Part shown: one piece after another, positions 1 to 5,457 of the stretch
How positions within the stretch are numbered: the first letter of the stretch is position 1
How the letters are laid out: every line of letters begins with the position of its first letter
DNA from: an uncultured bacterium
GTDB taxonomy: Bacteria > Bacillota > Clostridia > Oscillospirales > Oscillospiraceae
Direction of reading: 5' to 3'
NCBI GenBank assembly: GCA_905215425.1
Contig: CAJMQD010000015.1
Coordinates: forward strand, 1-9,966
DNA: 9,966 bases
Position numbers and translations under genes: made by a program
Notes under the pieces: model-generated
Told to the model about the DNA's origin: nothing
The model's input: only the letters and a program-made list of their open reading frames with translations
The model's database searches: none

Positions 1-47
<47 letters not shown>

Positions 48-236
48 ATGGTATCAACACAAGCTTTGCAGCTTGAGCTAATCTGTTTTATTGAAGCTAA
101 ATCTCTATGCTTCAAAGAATTGTCAAGGCCCTTCCATACAAGCTTTTGCTTGTTCAGAAGGACTCTCGTCCTTTCTGGTGCTTCGTGTTTCTTTCACGTT
201 GTTTAATTTACAAGGTGCACGCCGCTGTTACAGCGG
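48..236 (-). other. rRNA operon leader with boxA-like antitermination element and hairpins
   Basis: This transcribed spacer lies between the most downstream rRNA promoter and the 16S 5' end. On the minus strand it has a boxA-like AATTCTTTGAAG at 109-120, resembling the NusB/NusE site of rRNA leaders. Three perfect short hairpins are visible: 222-236 (CCGCTG/CAGCGG, at the expected 5' end of the P1 transcript), 158-173 (AAGGAC/GTCCTT) and 138-153 (ACAAGC/GCTTGT). Such leaders normally load antitermination factors and help RNase III processing and 16S folding. The role is inferred from position and the boxA match. No ORF here looks real. Confidence 0.6.
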
Positions 237-242
237 GTTTTC

Positions 243-271
243 ATTGTACCACATTCAGTTCGCTTTGTCAA
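243..271 (-). promoter_or_regulatory. rrn promoter P1 (closest to 16S)
   Basis: Minus strand: -35 TTGACA at 271-266, a 17-nt spacer, and -10 TACAAT at 248-243, with an A-rich tract just upstream of the -35. The predicted start is near 236, about 190 nt before 16S. It is one of four copies with a perfect -35. Confidence 0.85.
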
Positions 272-338
272 GAAGTTTTTTCTTTCATTCTCAGCAAACT
301 CGCTGTCGTACCGTGTCGCTCTCGTAAGCGACTTTATC

Positions 339-367
339 AGGATATCACATTCGGAACTCTTTGTCAA
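339..367 (-). promoter_or_regulatory. rrn promoter P2
   Basis: Minus strand: -35 TTGACA at 367-362, a 17-nt spacer, and -10 TATCCT at 344-339. An A-run just upstream of the -35 resembles an UP element. The spacer (AAGAGTTC...) is nearly identical to that of P3, so these are duplicated promoter units 97 bp apart. Confidence 0.85.
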
Positions 368-435
368 GAACTTTTTTCAGCTCTTTTCGAAGTTCTTTCT
401 GTTTTCTCCCTGCTGCCCTCTCAGGCGACCCGATT

Positions 436-464
436 AGGATACCACACTCAGAACTCTTTGTCAA
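436..464 (-). promoter_or_regulatory. rrn promoter P3
   Basis: Minus strand: -35 TTGACA at 464-459, a 17-nt spacer, and -10 TATCCT at 441-436, with an A-run upstream. It shares its -35, spacer and -10 with P2. Confidence 0.85.
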
Positions 465-571
465 GAACTTTTTTCGACCTCCCGGTCATTTCATTCTCAA
501 CTCTTTGTGAGTTCTTCGTTCGATTTCCCTTGCTCGCTCAAGGGTTTGACCCCTCGCTCAAGCGCTTGCTT

Positions 572-600
572 ATATTAGCAGAACCCCCGCCAATTGTCAA
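572..600 (-). promoter_or_regulatory. rrn promoter P4 (most upstream)
   Basis: Minus strand: -35 TTGACA at 600-595, a 17-nt spacer, and -10 TAATAT at 577-572 preceded by TGC, which gives an extended -10. Several A-tracts lie upstream (601-635), an UP-element-like arrangement. Its spacer differs from P1-P3, so it is not a recent copy of them. The start point falls by a perfect 10-nt palindrome, CAAGCGCTTG (559-568). Confidence 0.85.
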
Positions 601-710
601 CTGTTTTTTTCGAGTTTTTCACTCTTTTTTTACTTTTCTTCGCCTGCCCTACATCTTCGGCTATTTCGCCTGTTCTAACCACAAGATGTGCGGTCTGTTT
701 TCCTGCGATT
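601..710. other. Gap between the ger operon and the rRNA promoters, no terminator seen
   Basis: This 110-nt stretch separates the stop codon of the permease gene from P4. It contains an inverted repeat, ACATCTT at 651-657 and AAGATGT at 683-689, with an inner GGC/GCC pair. No T-tract follows it on the minus strand, so it is not a standard intrinsic terminator. The rest is A-rich on the minus strand and probably serves as the UP region of P4. Confidence 0.5.
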
Positions 711-1766
711 TCATCTCTTGTCAAAAACTGCCGCCAGGATGACCGGGCACAGGAACAAAAGCAGGGTCATATATCCCTCCCGTCCCGTCCAAACCGCCTC
801 TCCCACGGGCCAGCCCAGCACCGTTCCCACTGCACTTCCTATGGCTGCGGCGATCCCCGCCGCTGTGATCAGCCCTGCGGCTCTCCCATTCGCCGCCCGC
901 TTCGCTCCCTCCTTGATCGCCGAGAGCAGCAGTACAACAAAGGCCAGATCTGCCGCCGACCAAACGGTTATGACAATGCTCTCCACCCGCTGAAAGGCCC
1001 CCTCCACGCCCACGCTCTGGGCCATTGTGAAGAAGGGGCTGTCCAGCCGGGCGCTCAGCGCCGCCCCCAGACACCCCTGTACGATCCCCTGGGCGGCGGT
1101 CAGCATCAGGCAGCCCCCGGCGCTCCAACAGAGAAACGTACTTCCGCCCCGCCGAAGATCCGTTTTATTTAAGAGGAAGGCGCCATACAGTCCGGGGGCC
1201 AGCGCCTGCGCAGCGGACAGGGCCACCGGTATGGTCCGCCCGGTCCAGCCCTCTGCCGGAACCAACCGCGTCCAGTCTGTCCGGAGCAGCGCCAGCAGCA
1301 GCACCACTCCCCCCGCCGCCGACAGGATCGCCAGCAGGATCTGCGCCGTACGTCCCAGAGCCGCCAGACTGCCCCGCACCATCCAGAGCGCAGTGAGCGC
1401 CATCACCCCCAGAAAAAACCAGGCCGACCCGTCCCGGCTTCCGCCTTCGCTCAGGCGCAGAGCGCACTGTCCCAGCCGCTGTCCCGCCAGAAGGGCCGCC
1501 CAACCTATATATAGGAATAGGATACCTCGGCCCAGTACGGGGCCCAACCCCCTCCGCAGCTTCTCAGCCAAGCCCTCTCGCCCTGCCGCCCATCCCATCA
1601 GTCCGCCAAGGGCCGCCAGGACCGGCAGGGCCAACAGGGGCGACAGCCACCCTCCCGCGCCGCCGACCTCTGCCGACGTCCGCAGCAGCTGTGCCGCCGG
1701 AGCCAGATCCGCCAGCCAGACCAGCGCCATCAGCTGGGTCATAGAGAGCTCTTTTCCCCCTTCCAT
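711..1766 (-). CDS. Spore germination permease, GerAB/endospore germination APC-type transporter
   Basis: 351 aa, an integral membrane B subunit of a GerA-type germinant receptor in the spore inner membrane. In the family this subunit is an amino-acid-permease-like protein that binds the germinant. The sequence is a chain of hydrophobic segments (around 10-30, 41-60, 80-97, 115-132, 140-162, 180-200, 208-235, 262-285, 297-318 and 332-348), close to the usual ten. The segment at 259-282 (QRVESIVITVWSAADLAFVV) resembles the conserved E-x-I...W region of the family. I chose ATG at 1766 because AGGAGG lies six bases upstream, overlapping the stop codon of the preceding gene. ATG at 1772 would leave no spacing and ATG at 1838 would overlap the upstream gene. 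It is the last gene of the ger operon. The ligand cannot be told from sequence. Confidence 0.85.
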   Translation of the reverse strand: MEGGKELSMTQLMALVWLADLAPAAQLLRTSAEVGGAGGWLSPLLALPVLAALGGLMGWAAGREGLAEKLRRGLGPVLGRGILFLYIGWAALLAGQRLGQCALRLSEGGSRDGSAWFFLGVMALTALWMVRGSLAALGRTAQILLAILSAAGGVVLLLALLRTDWTRLVPAEGWTGRTIPVALSAAQALAPGLYGAFLLNKTDLRRGGSTFLCWSAGGCLMLTAAQGIVQGCLGAALSARLDSPFFTMAQSVGVEGAFQRVESIVITVWSAADLAFVVLLLSAIKEGAKRAANGRAAGLITAAGIAAAIGSAVGTVLGWPVGEAVWTGREGYMTLLLFLCPVILAAVFDKR

Positions 1767-1776
1767 TCTCATCCTC

Positions 1777-2820
1777 CTAACCGGACGGCTCCCAAACCGC
1801 CTGTACTGCGCCGCGCAGCATACTATTGGAAAACACATCCTTCCCCCCGGTTCGGAACGGGTGCTCCGCCCGCAGGCGCCGCCCTAAACCCAGACAGTCG
1901 CTCTTCCAATTACTCAGCGTCCTCAAAGTCCCGCCGATCCGCTCCTCTTCCAGCGTCTCGATCTGCCGCAGCAGGGCCTCCCTCTCCTCTTGGGCAAGTC
2001 CCGCTCCCCCTTCGGTGAGCCGCAGGGCGATGCGGCAGCGCACGACCATGGTCCGGCTGTCCTCCTCCCAGGTCAGTCCGGTCCGCACCCCGGCTATCTC
2101 CGCCGCCCGGCCGTCCGCCAGTTCGATCACAACTCCCGCTCCGCCGCCGGTCAGCAGCTTCATGCCCTGAGCCTCCGCACCAAACAGCCAGCCGCGCAGA
2201 CCGTCCGCCGCCAGAATCCCGCAGCCCTTTTCCCACAGCAGTCCCCTTTGGTCCTGCTCCAGCGCCGGGACATAGGCACAGCCGTTTTCATTCAGATCGG
2301 TCAGTACCGCGCCCACCGTCCGTCCAAAGCCGGCGGAGCCCTCCTCCCCCTTGGCCAGAACGGTCAGCCGGGGCTCCGCCCCCTCCTCTCCGCCGCAGGT
2401 CACGGCCGCCTTTGCCTGACCGCAGATCAGCCAGACCTGGGCCCCCAGGCCCAATTCTTCCTCCCCAATAAACCGCTCCAGCACAGGCAGCGCCCCCCGC
2501 TCCGCCAGTTCCCGGCCCAGCAGCAGCTGATCCACATAGCCAAAATAGACCTCCTGCTCCGAGCCGGCCGCCACAGCGGCCAGCGCTGCCGAAAGCGTCT
2601 CCCGCCGGGCACTCAGAATCAGCGGCTCCATCGCCTCCTCGCCCTGAAAGCCCCGGGCGCGCCGCCCGGTGGAGGCCGTTACCACATACTGTCCGTCCTC
2701 CCAATCCACCCCCAGCGTGCGTATCAGAGCCATGCTGCCCATCTCTCTGCCCCGCGGCAGGCCGCCCCAGGCCATGCCCAGCCCCAGAAGGGCCAACAGC
2801 AGCCACGTCCGCCGCCTCAC
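1777..2820 (-). CDS. Ger(x)C-family spore germination protein (GerAC-like subunit)
   Basis: 347 aa with a GTG start. The C subunit of GerA-type receptors is normally a lipoprotein on the outer face of the spore inner membrane. The N-terminus has an Arg-rich start (RRR) and a hydrophobic stretch (residues 6-20), then REMGSMALIRTLGVDW at 25-40. That matches the start of the mature Ger(x)C domain, where families usually read ...GCWDRREI..LAIV.A.GID. The lipobox cysteine is absent: the run is LGMAWGGLPRG, so lipid attachment as usually described is not supported. The GTG is supported by GGAGA nine bases upstream and a 4-nt GTGA overlap with the preceding stop codon, which indicates translational coupling. 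The open frame extends further upstream, but that part is the other strand frame of the GerA gene. The length is slightly short for the family. Confidence 0.85.
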   Translation of the reverse strand: MRRRTWLLLALLGLGMAWGGLPRGREMGSMALIRTLGVDWEDGQYVVTASTGRRARGFQGEEAMEPLILSARRETLSAALAAVAAGSEQEVYFGYVDQLLLGRELAERGALPVLERFIGEEELGLGAQVWLICGQAKAAVTCGGEEGAEPRLTVLAKGEEGSAGFGRTVGAVLTDLNENGCAYVPALEQDQRGLLWEKGCGILAADGLRGWLFGAEAQGMKLLTGGGAGVVIELADGRAAEIAGVRTGLTWEEDSRTMVVRCRIALRLTEGGAGLAQEEREALLRQIETLEEERIGGTLRTLSNWKSDCLGLGRRLRAEHPFRTGGKDVFSNSMLRGAVQAVWEPSG

Positions 2821-4331
2821 CGCTGGTTTCTCCGGTTCCGGCTGTGCAGGGCGCCGTCCCGCCACTTCATCTCCCGCAGGGGCAGGCGGAACACCGTGGG
2901 ATGTCCGCACCGCCGCCGCGCCCCGGAGGTAAAGGGCGCCAGATAGGGTACGCCGAAGGTCTCCAGCCCCGCCAAATGGTACAGCAGCAGCACGCACCCT
3001 GCGCCCAGCCCGAACAGTCCCCCCAGACTGGCCAGAACCGCCAGAAGAAACCGCCACAGGCGCAGCGCCCCGGAGAAGTCCTGGCTGGGCATGGTATAGC
3101 CCGCAATGCCCGCAATGGCCACGGCAATCAGCACCGCCGGTGAGACGATCCGCGCATCCACCGCCGCATTGCCCACCACCAGCCCGCCCAAAATGGACAC
3201 CGTGGCCCCAATGGTGGACGGAAGCCGCAGCCCCGCCTCCTGCAAGATCTCAAAGGCCACCAGCATGATCAGCACCTCGAACACCGTAGAAAAGGGCACC
3301 TCCTGTTTGGCGGAGACGATGGACAGGGCCAGCTTTACCGGAATCGCCTCCGGGTGATAGGTCACCAGGGCGATATACAGCCCCGGCACCAGCAGGGTAA
3401 TGACGGCGCACAGGTAGCGCACACAGCTGAGCATAGAGGCCACCAGCCAGTGATAGGCCCGGTCCTGCCCGGTCTTGAAGAACTGGTCGATGGTCCCGGG
3501 GAGAAGATGCCCCAAGGCCAGCCCGTCGCACAGGATGCCCACCCGCCCCTCCAGCAGGCCCTGACAGAAGCGGTCGGGCCGCTGGGTGTAGCAGATCAGC
3601 GGGAAGGGGGTGTCCACCCGGTCGATCACATACTCCTCTATATTCCCGGCGGCCTGGATGCCGTCAATGTCCATGTCCTCTATGCGCCGGCGCACCTTGT
3701 CCACGGTATCCGGGTCGGTGATCCCCTCTAACCACAGGATATCCACCGGAGTCAGGGACTGCCGCCCCGCCACGCACTCCACGATCTTCAGCTCCGGGGC
3801 CCGCAGGCGGCGGCGCACCAGGGACGTATTGGTGCGCACACTCTCCACAAAGGAGTCCCGCGCCCCCTTCAGGGACGGCTCATTCTCCGGCTGCCCAATG
3901 GAGCGCTTCTCCTCCGTGGGCACCGGGATCACCAGCGCCCGCTCCTTTTCCCCCTGAAGGAACAGGGCGCAGCTGCCGCCGATCAGCCCCTGGGCTACCG
4001 GGTCCATCTCCCGCTCCACCTTCACCTTCTGGGCATACAGGGTGCCCTGCACCAGCAGGGCCAGCGCCTCCTCGCCCCACACCGCCTCCAGCCTCCGGTC
4101 CTGCGCCAGGGGGCGGAATACATAGTCGTTCAGCCGCTCCGTCTTTGCCATGCCCTCCAGCCAGCATACGGTGACAACTTGCCCGGTCCCTCCCAGCCGC
4201 AGCTGCCGGGCGCTGAAGTCTGCGCAGTCGGAAAACACCTGAGTCAATGCTTCCAAAGACAGGCGCTGCTTCAGCCTGGGCGTCTTCCTGGGGTGGGGCT
4301 GTTCCGCCTGTGCGGTGGGCTCTCCGCTCAT
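2817..4331 (-). CDS. Spore germination protein GerA family (A subunit)
   Basis: 504 aa, within the usual 480-540 range. The A subunit is the large receptor protein of the spore inner membrane, and recent work on the family treats it as the channel-forming subunit. Residues 1-295 are soluble and contain the signature segments NEPSLKGARDSFVESVRTN (150-168) followed by LVRRRLRAPEL (171-181), and EGRVGILCDG (261-270). Residues 298-452 carry the membrane part, including FEILQEAGLRLPSTIGATVS (360-379) and VSPAVLIAVAIAGIAGY (396-412), both typical. FGVPYLAPF (459-467) is the conserved C-terminal motif. The ATG has AAGGAGG seven bases upstream. It is first in the operon. A weak sigma-G-like -35 (GCATA, 4382-4378) with a poor -10 (4361-4355, 16-nt spacer) lies upstream, too weak to call a promoter. 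Confidence 0.92.
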   Translation of the reverse strand: MSGEPTAQAEQPHPRKTPRLKQRLSLEALTQVFSDCADFSARQLRLGGTGQVVTVCWLEGMAKTERLNDYVFRPLAQDRRLEAVWGEEALALLVQGTLYAQKVKVEREMDPVAQGLIGGSCALFLQGEKERALVIPVPTEEKRSIGQPENEPSLKGARDSFVESVRTNTSLVRRRLRAPELKIVECVAGRQSLTPVDILWLEGITDPDTVDKVRRRIEDMDIDGIQAAGNIEEYVIDRVDTPFPLICYTQRPDRFCQGLLEGRVGILCDGLALGHLLPGTIDQFFKTGQDRAYHWLVASMLSCVRYLCAVITLLVPGLYIALVTYHPEAIPVKLALSIVSAKQEVPFSTVFEVLIMLVAFEILQEAGLRLPSTIGATVSILGGLVVGNAAVDARIVSPAVLIAVAIAGIAGYTMPSQDFSGALRLWRFLLAVLASLGGLFGLGAGCVLLLYHLAGLETFGVPYLAPFTSGARRRCGHPTVFRLPLREMKWRDGALHSRNRRNQR

Positions 4332-4387
4332 GCGCCTCCCTCCTTTCCGGGACAGTATCTGCCGGGAGAGGAAGAATTATGCAGACG

Positions 4388-4488
4388 CAAAAACAGGAAT
4401 ACCCGGCGTCTGTTCCTGACGCCGGGTATTCCCGCAAAAAGAGGATCAAAATGAAAGGAGAATCTCTTGCAAAATGTAGTGTACCCAC
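4388..4488 (-). ncRNA. Putative small RNA A (copy 1 of a tandem pair)
   Basis: Predicted minus-strand transcript of about 100 nt, from a start near 4488 to the T-tract of the hairpin at 4396-4432. The support is a promoter-like block upstream (4494-4521), a perfect 15-bp terminator hairpin at the end, and a second diverged copy 160-170 bp away with the same layout. The body shares GCAAGAG and a CU-rich stretch ending in ATCCTC with copy B. CTCCTTTC within it is complementary to a Shine-Dalgarno core. No known RNA family was recognised. It ends about 55 nt before the gerA start, so it could instead be an attenuated leader of that operon. Confidence 0.4.
4396..4432 (-). terminator. Perfect 15-bp hairpin terminator upstream of the ger operon
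   Basis: The arms at 4396-4410 and 4418-4432 are exact reverse complements around a 7-nt loop. On the minus strand the hairpin is followed by TGTTTTTGCG (4395-4386). On the plus strand no T-tract follows, so it works leftward. It would end small RNA A and any read-through from upstream before the ger genes. Confidence 0.75.
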
Positions 4489-4493
4489 ATTTT

Positions 4494-4521
4494 ATTAAAA
4501 AGTCTCCTCAACTTGTTACAA
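4494..4521 (-). promoter_or_regulatory. Promoter-like block of small RNA A with palindromes
   Basis: Minus strand: TTGTAA at 4521-4516, a 16-nt gap, then TTTAAT at 4499-4494. It overlaps the perfect palindrome CTTGTTACAAG (4512-4522) and abuts the palindrome AAGATTAAATCTT (4523-4535). Both are largely kept in copy B. That conservation suggests a promoter with a binding site, but the sigma factor and regulator are unknown. Confidence 0.4.
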
Positions 4522-4547
4522 GAAGATTAAATCTTCTCCCCTTCCTC

Positions 4548-4649
4548 CCCCGAAAAAGGCGAATGACCGGCATTTCTGCCGGTCATTCAAATAAGAATTG
4601 GAGGATAGAATGAAAAGATGCTCTTGCCTTGCGAGTATTATCATATCCG
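4548..4649 (-). ncRNA. Putative small RNA B (copy 2 of a tandem pair)
   Basis: Predicted minus-strand transcript of about 100 nt, from near 4649 to the T-tract at 4558-4554 after the hairpin at 4561-4588. It has the same layout as small RNA A. The body shares GCAAGAG and a pyrimidine stretch TTTTCATTCTATCCTCC (4617-4601), whose last part is the complement of a strong Shine-Dalgarno sequence. Sequence outside the shared blocks differs from copy A, so the two could have different targets. No protein product is convincing. Confidence 0.4.
4561..4588 (-). terminator. Perfect 12-bp hairpin terminator of small RNA B
   Basis: The arms at 4561-4572 and 4577-4588 pair perfectly around the tetraloop TTTC (GAAA on the minus strand). 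GCCTTTTTCG follows on the minus strand (4560-4551), and no T-tract follows on the plus strand. It may also terminate read-through from tadA. Confidence 0.75.
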
Positions 4650-4655
4650 GGTTTT

Positions 4656-4684
4656 ATTAAAAAAGTCACCCGCAATTGTTACAA
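4656..4684 (-). promoter_or_regulatory. Promoter-like block of small RNA B
   Basis: Minus strand: TTGTAA at 4684-4679, a 17-nt spacer, then TTTAAT at 4661-4656. The palindrome TTGTTACAA (4676-4684) and the adjoining AAGATTAAATCT are shared with copy A. The fit to a sigma-A promoter is moderate. Confidence 0.4.
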
Positions 4685-4793
4685 AAAGATTAAATCTCTC
4701 CCGTTTTTTCTCTCCGTTTCGCTTTTCTGCCACGCCCCGGGCGCATACCGCCAGAGTTTTCCACAGGCGGCGGCATTTTTGTGGATTGTTTTC

Positions 4794-5237
4794 TCACCTC
4801 AGCACCTGAAAAAAGTCCTGAAGGACCTGGGTACACTCCTCCTCCAGGGGGCCGCGGTACAGCCGGGGCCGGTGGTTGAAGCGCTCTTCAAACAGATTGA
4901 GCACCGAGCCGCAGCACCCCGCTTTGTCATCCTTCGCCCCGTAGCGGACCTGGTCGATGCGGGCATTGATGATCCCCCCGGCGCACATGGGACAGGGCTC
5001 CATGGTCACATACATGGTGCAGCCGTGCAGCCGCCAGCTGCCCAGACGGGCGCAGGCCTCCCGGATGGCCTCCATCTCCGCGTGGGCCGTAGCGTCCCCG
5101 TTCTCCTCCCGGCGGTTGCGCCCCCGGCCCACGATCTGCCCGTCCTTGACGATGACGCAGCCCACAGGCACGTCGCCCTCTTCCCCCGCCTGATGGGCCA
5201 GTTCCAGGGCGCGGGCCATATATTCCCGGTGGTTCAT
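4794..5237 (-). CDS. tadA: tRNA-specific adenosine-34 deaminase TadA
   Basis: 147 aa, a cytosolic zinc enzyme of the cytidine/deoxycytidylate deaminase fold. It converts A34 to inosine in the anticodon of tRNA-Arg(ACG), letting it read CGU, CGC and CGA. The zinc and catalytic motifs are complete: HAE at 52-54 (H52 zinc ligand, E54 proton shuttle) and PCPMCAGG at 81-88 (C82 and C85 ligands). GDVPVGCVIV at 21-30 is also typical of TadA. Length matches the family. I chose ATG at 5237 because AGGAGG lies eight bases upstream; the in-frame ATG at 5264 adds residues absent from homologues and has no such site. It stands alone, with its own promoter just after the upstream terminator. A guanine or cytosine deaminase is unlikely given the whole sequence. 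Confidence 0.95.
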   Translation of the reverse strand: MNHREYMARALELAHQAGEEGDVPVGCVIVKDGQIVGRGRNRREENGDATAHAEMEAIREACARLGSWRLHGCTMYVTMEPCPMCAGGIINARIDQVRYGAKDDKAGCCGSVLNLFEERFNHRPRLYRGPLEEECTQVLQDFFQVLR

Positions 5238-5275
5238 CCTTCTCTCCTCCTGTGCCGGTTCCATTCTTCCCCAAC

Positions 5276-5304
5276 AGTGTATCCCATTTCTGCGGGGATG
5301 GCAA
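5276..5304 (-). promoter_or_regulatory. Promoter of tadA
   Basis: Minus strand: -35 TTGCCA at 5304-5299, a 17-nt spacer, and -10 TACACT at 5281-5276. The start is expected near 5269, giving a leader of about 32 nt that includes the AGGAGG site. The -35 begins right after the T-tract of the terminator of the upstream gene. Confidence 0.65.
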
Positions 5305-5310
5305 GAAAAA

Positions 5311-5338
5311 GCAGAGGGGCGGCGGCGCGCCCCTCTGC
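5311..5338 (-). terminator. Intrinsic terminator after the nitroreductase gene
   Basis: A perfect 11-bp GC-rich stem (5311-5321 with 5328-5338) with a 6-nt loop is followed on the minus strand by TTTTTCTT (5310-5303). It lies 120 nt past the nitroreductase stop codon. Confidence 0.85.
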
Positions 5339-5457
5339 TTGCGTCTGTTCAGACCGAAAGCTCCATGTTTCGACATTTTTCTGATATCGTTTCCTGTATT
5401 CTTTCATTGAGGGCGGCCCCTCCGGAAAAAACAGAAGCGTCGGGATCCCTTAACCTA

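Larger units (their letters stand above)
243..480 (-). repeat. Tandem array of about 97-bp promoter units upstream of 16S
   Basis: Three units each carry a -10, a 17-nt spacer, TTGACA and an upstream A-run. Their -35 boxes start at 266, 362 and 459 (steps of 96 and 97). The promoter cores are strongly conserved and the linkers are less so. A further degenerate element with the same spacer start (CACAAAGAGTTGAG) sits at 496-509, but it has lost both hexamers. The array looks like successive tandem duplication with selection on the promoter core. Confidence 0.7.
4441..4702 (-). repeat. Imperfect tandem duplication containing the twin small RNA candidates
   Basis: Copy A (4441-4530) and copy B (4601-4702) share blocks in the same order. 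On the plus strand these are GAGGAT, AATGAAA, CTCTTGC, TTTTATTAAAAA, GTC.CC.CAA, TTGTTACAA and AAGATTAAATCT. Spacing varies by a few bases and the material between the blocks has diverged. Each copy is joined to its own perfect hairpin of unrelated sequence. Divergence with retained blocks and retained hairpin pairing suggests an old duplication under selection. Confidence 0.75.

Noticed and set aside
98..126. A fifth rRNA promoter with TTGACA at 126-121.
   Set aside because: No acceptable -10 lies at 16-18 nt (GATTTA at best), and the stretch in between carries the boxA-like element.
107..742. A long plus-strand ORF of 211 codons across the rRNA promoter region.
   Set aside because: It overlaps the promoter array and leader, has no ribosome binding site, and its Phe/Leu/Ser-rich composition reflects T-rich DNA.
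1767..1838. An earlier in-frame start for the GerB-type permease at 1838.
   Set aside because: It would overlap the Ger(x)C gene by 62 nt and lacks a good site; 1766 has AGGAGG at six bases.
4355..4382. A sigma-G promoter before gerA (GCATA at 4382-4378, CAGATAC at 4361-4355).
   Set aside because: The -10 matches the CATNNTA pattern poorly and the spacing is 16 rather than 17-18, although forespore expression is expected for this operon.
4454..4654. Two plus-strand micro-ORFs (15 and 16 codons; peptides MKGESLAKCSVPTFY at 4451-4498 and MKRCSCLASIIISGFY at 4610-4660), each with a ribosome-binding-like sequence, both ending FY-stop.
   Set aside because: The conserved block CTCTTGC falls in different reading phases in the two copies, so DNA or RNA is conserved rather than peptide. 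The hairpins have T-tracts only on the minus strand, and no plus-strand promoter or downstream gene is visible. They remain the main alternative reading of the duplication.
4743..4790. Inverted repeats after tadA (CCGCC/GGCGG, and TCCACA/TGTGGA) as a tadA terminator.
   Set aside because: The stems are short with large loops and there is no T-tract on the minus strand; the hairpin at 4561-4588 is a better candidate.
5234..5407. A minus-strand ORF of about 57 codons from an ATG near 5407, ending in the ATGA at the tadA start.
   Set aside because: It runs straight through the intrinsic terminator at 5311-5338 and the tadA promoter, and its best ribosome site is poorly spaced.
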